Below are positions 40,425 to 41,823 of a DNA stretch of 41,823 nt, in pieces (the stretch's first letter is position 1; each line of letters starts with the position of its first letter). The position numbers and the translations under genes were made by a program. The notes under the pieces are model-generated. The model did not search any database. It was not told the origin of the DNA and worked only from the letters and a program-made list of their open reading frames with translations. The DNA is from an uncultured Caryophanales bacterium (GTDB taxonomy: Bacteria; Bacillota_I; Bacilli_A; RF39; UBA660), in NCBI GenBank assembly GCA_947168625.1, contig CAMVMQ010000003.1, positions 1 through 41,823 on the forward strand, read 5' to 3'.

Positions 40425-41804
40425 TTAATATTCACAAGATCCTGGTGTTCTTGGGAAAGGTATTACATCACGAATATTATCTACTCCTGTTAGATAAATA
40501 AGTAGTCTTTCAAAGCCCATACCAAATCCAGAATGATAGCAGCCACCAAATCTTCTTAAATTTAAAAACCATTCAATAGGTTCAGTATCTACACCTAAAT
40601 CTCTACATCTATCTCTTAATAAGTTAATATCTGTCTCTCTTTCGCTGCCTCCCATTAATTCTCCTGCTCCAGGAACCTCTAAGTCAACAGCAGCAACAGT
40701 TTTGCCATCATCATTTAATTTCATATACCAAGCTTTAATATCTTTAGGCCAATCATATACAAAGACAGGACCATCAAAATATTCAGTTAAATATTTTTCA
40801 TGTTCTTTAGCAATATCTTCTTCATAACTAGGTTCAAATTCCCATTTAATATTAGCTTTCTTCAAAATATCAATAGCCTCTTGGTGAGTAACTCTATTAA
40901 AGTCAGATTTTACTAATTTTTCTAATTTATCTTTTAATGTATTATCAACAAAATTATTTAAAAATTCTATTTCATCTGGGCATCTATCTAAAACAAATTT
41001 TACAATATATTTAAGCATATCCTCTTCAATATTCATTAAATCGTGAATATTACAAAAGGCAATTTCAGGCTCAATCATCCAAAATTCATTTGCATGGGTT
41101 TTAGTATTTGATTTTTCAGTTCTAAATGTTGGACCAAAAGTATAAATCTTATTAAAAGCCATAGCAAAAGTTTCACCATGTAACTGTCCACTACCAGTAA
41201 TATATGTTTTTTTGCCAAATAAATCTTCCTTAAAATTACATTTCCCATCTTCCGTTGGTAAATTATCCATATCTAAGGTTGTTACCTTAAACATTTGATC
41301 TGATCCCTCACAGTCAGCAGTTGTAAGAAGTGGTGTATGTACATAAATATAGCCATTATCTTGAAAATAAGAGTGAATAGCATGAGCTGCTACACTACGA
41401 ATTCTAAATACAGCTTGAAATAAATTAGTTCTAGGTCTTAAATAAGCAATATCTCTTAAAAATTCTCTCGTAGGTCTACCTTTAGGTTGTAAAGGATAAT
41501 CATCTGATACATCTCCTAATAGTTTAAGACTAGAAGCTTTAACTTCGTAATCTTGTCCTTGACCTTGAGATTCTATTAGAGTACCTACTACTTCAATAGC
41601 AGAACCAAATTTAAAACTATCTACTTCTGCATAGTTACTTATATTATTATCATATACTACTTGAATATGTTTAAAACATGTTCCATCAGAGAAGTCAATA
41701 AAGCCAAAATCTTTTTGTTTTCTTTGACTTCTAATCCATCCCTTTAGTGTTATTTCTTTATTCAAATATTTTTTAGGTTCTTTGTATAATTCATTTAAAA
41801 ACAT
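40425..41804 (-). CDS. asnS: Asparaginyl-tRNA synthetase
   Basis: Class IIb synthetase charging tRNA-Asn. N-terminal OB-fold anticodon domain (ITLKGWIRSQRKQKDFGFIDFSD in two parts, about 18-40), catalytic core with motif 2 (FGPTFRTEKSNTKTHANEFW, near 210) and motif 3 (GFGMGFERLLIYLTG, near 430), and the end RDVIPFPRTPGSCEY as in AsnRS. The AspS-type insertion domain is absent. 459 residues. The ATG at 41804 is used, with AAAGGA about 9 nt upstream; the ATG at 41813 touches that ribosome site. Direct charging of Asn is implied. Confidence 0.96.
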   Translation of the reverse strand: MFLNELYKEPKKYLNKEITLKGWIRSQRKQKDFGFIDFSDGTCFKHIQVVYDNNISNYAEVDSFKFGSAIEVVGTLIESQGQGQDYEVKASSLKLLGDVSDDYPLQPKGRPTREFLRDIAYLRPRTNLFQAVFRIRSVAAHAIHSYFQDNGYIYVHTPLLTTADCEGSDQMFKVTTLDMDNLPTEDGKCNFKEDLFGKKTYITGSGQLHGETFAMAFNKIYTFGPTFRTEKSNTKTHANEFWMIEPEIAFCNIHDLMNIEEDMLKYIVKFVLDRCPDEIEFLNNFVDNTLKDKLEKLVKSDFNRVTHQEAIDILKKANIKWEFEPSYEEDIAKEHEKYLTEYFDGPVFVYDWPKDIKAWYMKLNDDGKTVAAVDLEVPGAGELMGGSERETDINLLRDRCRDLGVDTEPIEWFLNLRRFGGCYHSGFGMGFERLLIYLTGVDNIRDVIPFPRTPGSCEY

Positions 41805-41823
41805 TATTATCATCCTTTCTAAT

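Noticed and set aside
1..41823. Mycoplasma code (TGA as Trp)
   Set aside because: Trp positions in conserved genes use TGG, all genes are open in code 11, and tcdA ends in TGA.

Overview
This window reads as chromosomal core sequence of a very AT-rich, endospore-forming low-GC Gram-positive bacterium (Bacillota, Bacilli side). Support comes from spoIVB, spoIIM, yqfC/yqfD and a CotY/CotZ-like coat gene, HrcA-type (CIRCE) and LexA-type operators, strong AGGAGG ribosome binding sites, and sigma-A promoters of the TTGACA/TATAAT kind. A ClpB without its N-terminal domain and the extreme base composition recall Mollicutes-related gut lineages, but that placement is inference. Trp is read from TGG in intact genes and TGA ends tcdA, so code 11 fits. 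No phage, insertion sequence, CRISPR array or rRNA was seen.

Layout. 1-5.7 kb: rbgA, a small membrane exporter, an anchored hypothetical, deoD and the paired M16-family genes ymfF/ymfH. 5.7-6.2 kb: a gene-poor stretch with a LexA box, a promoter and a possible tiny peptide. 6.2-9.3 kb: class III ribonucleotide reductase, where the glycyl-radical segment appears as its own 59-residue gene between nrdD and nrdG. 9.3-16.6 kb: rodA-like, lgt, a YgjP-like metalloprotein, an rRNA 2'-O-methyltransferase-like gene, rimM, a repeat protein, trmD, tRNA-Thr(CGT) and a lipoprotein. 16.6-22.2 kb: a YrzB-like protein, a membrane hypothetical, clpB under a CIRCE element, then thyA-folA-tmk. 22.2-31.3 kb: a sporulation-rich stretch (CotZ-like, yqfC-yqfD, spoIVB, spoIIM) around nusB-xseA-xseB, a ZIP transporter and several small unknowns. 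31.3-38.9 kb: mnmA, an HTH regulator, a 52-residue Asn-rich protein, a phosphohexomutase, xerD-like, rarA, tcdA, a YcxB-like protein and a ~183-nt RNA gene best explained as 6S RNA. 38.9-41.8 kb: a ClpX-like protein with ruined ATPase motifs, and asnS.

Functional links. nrdD/nrdG and thyA/folA/tmk together supply DNA precursors; rbgA, rimM, trmD, mnmA, tcdA and asnS serve ribosome assembly, tRNA modification and translation; xseA/xseB, rarA and xerD serve DNA maintenance. Sporulation genes carry plausible compartment-specific promoters (sigma-E-like for yqfC, forespore-like for spoIVB, sigma-K-like for the coat gene). The items most worth a second look are the split NrdD glycyl-radical module, the ClpX-like pseudo-ATPase beside asnS, the LexA-box transcript upstream of nrdD, and the near-leaderless yqfC.
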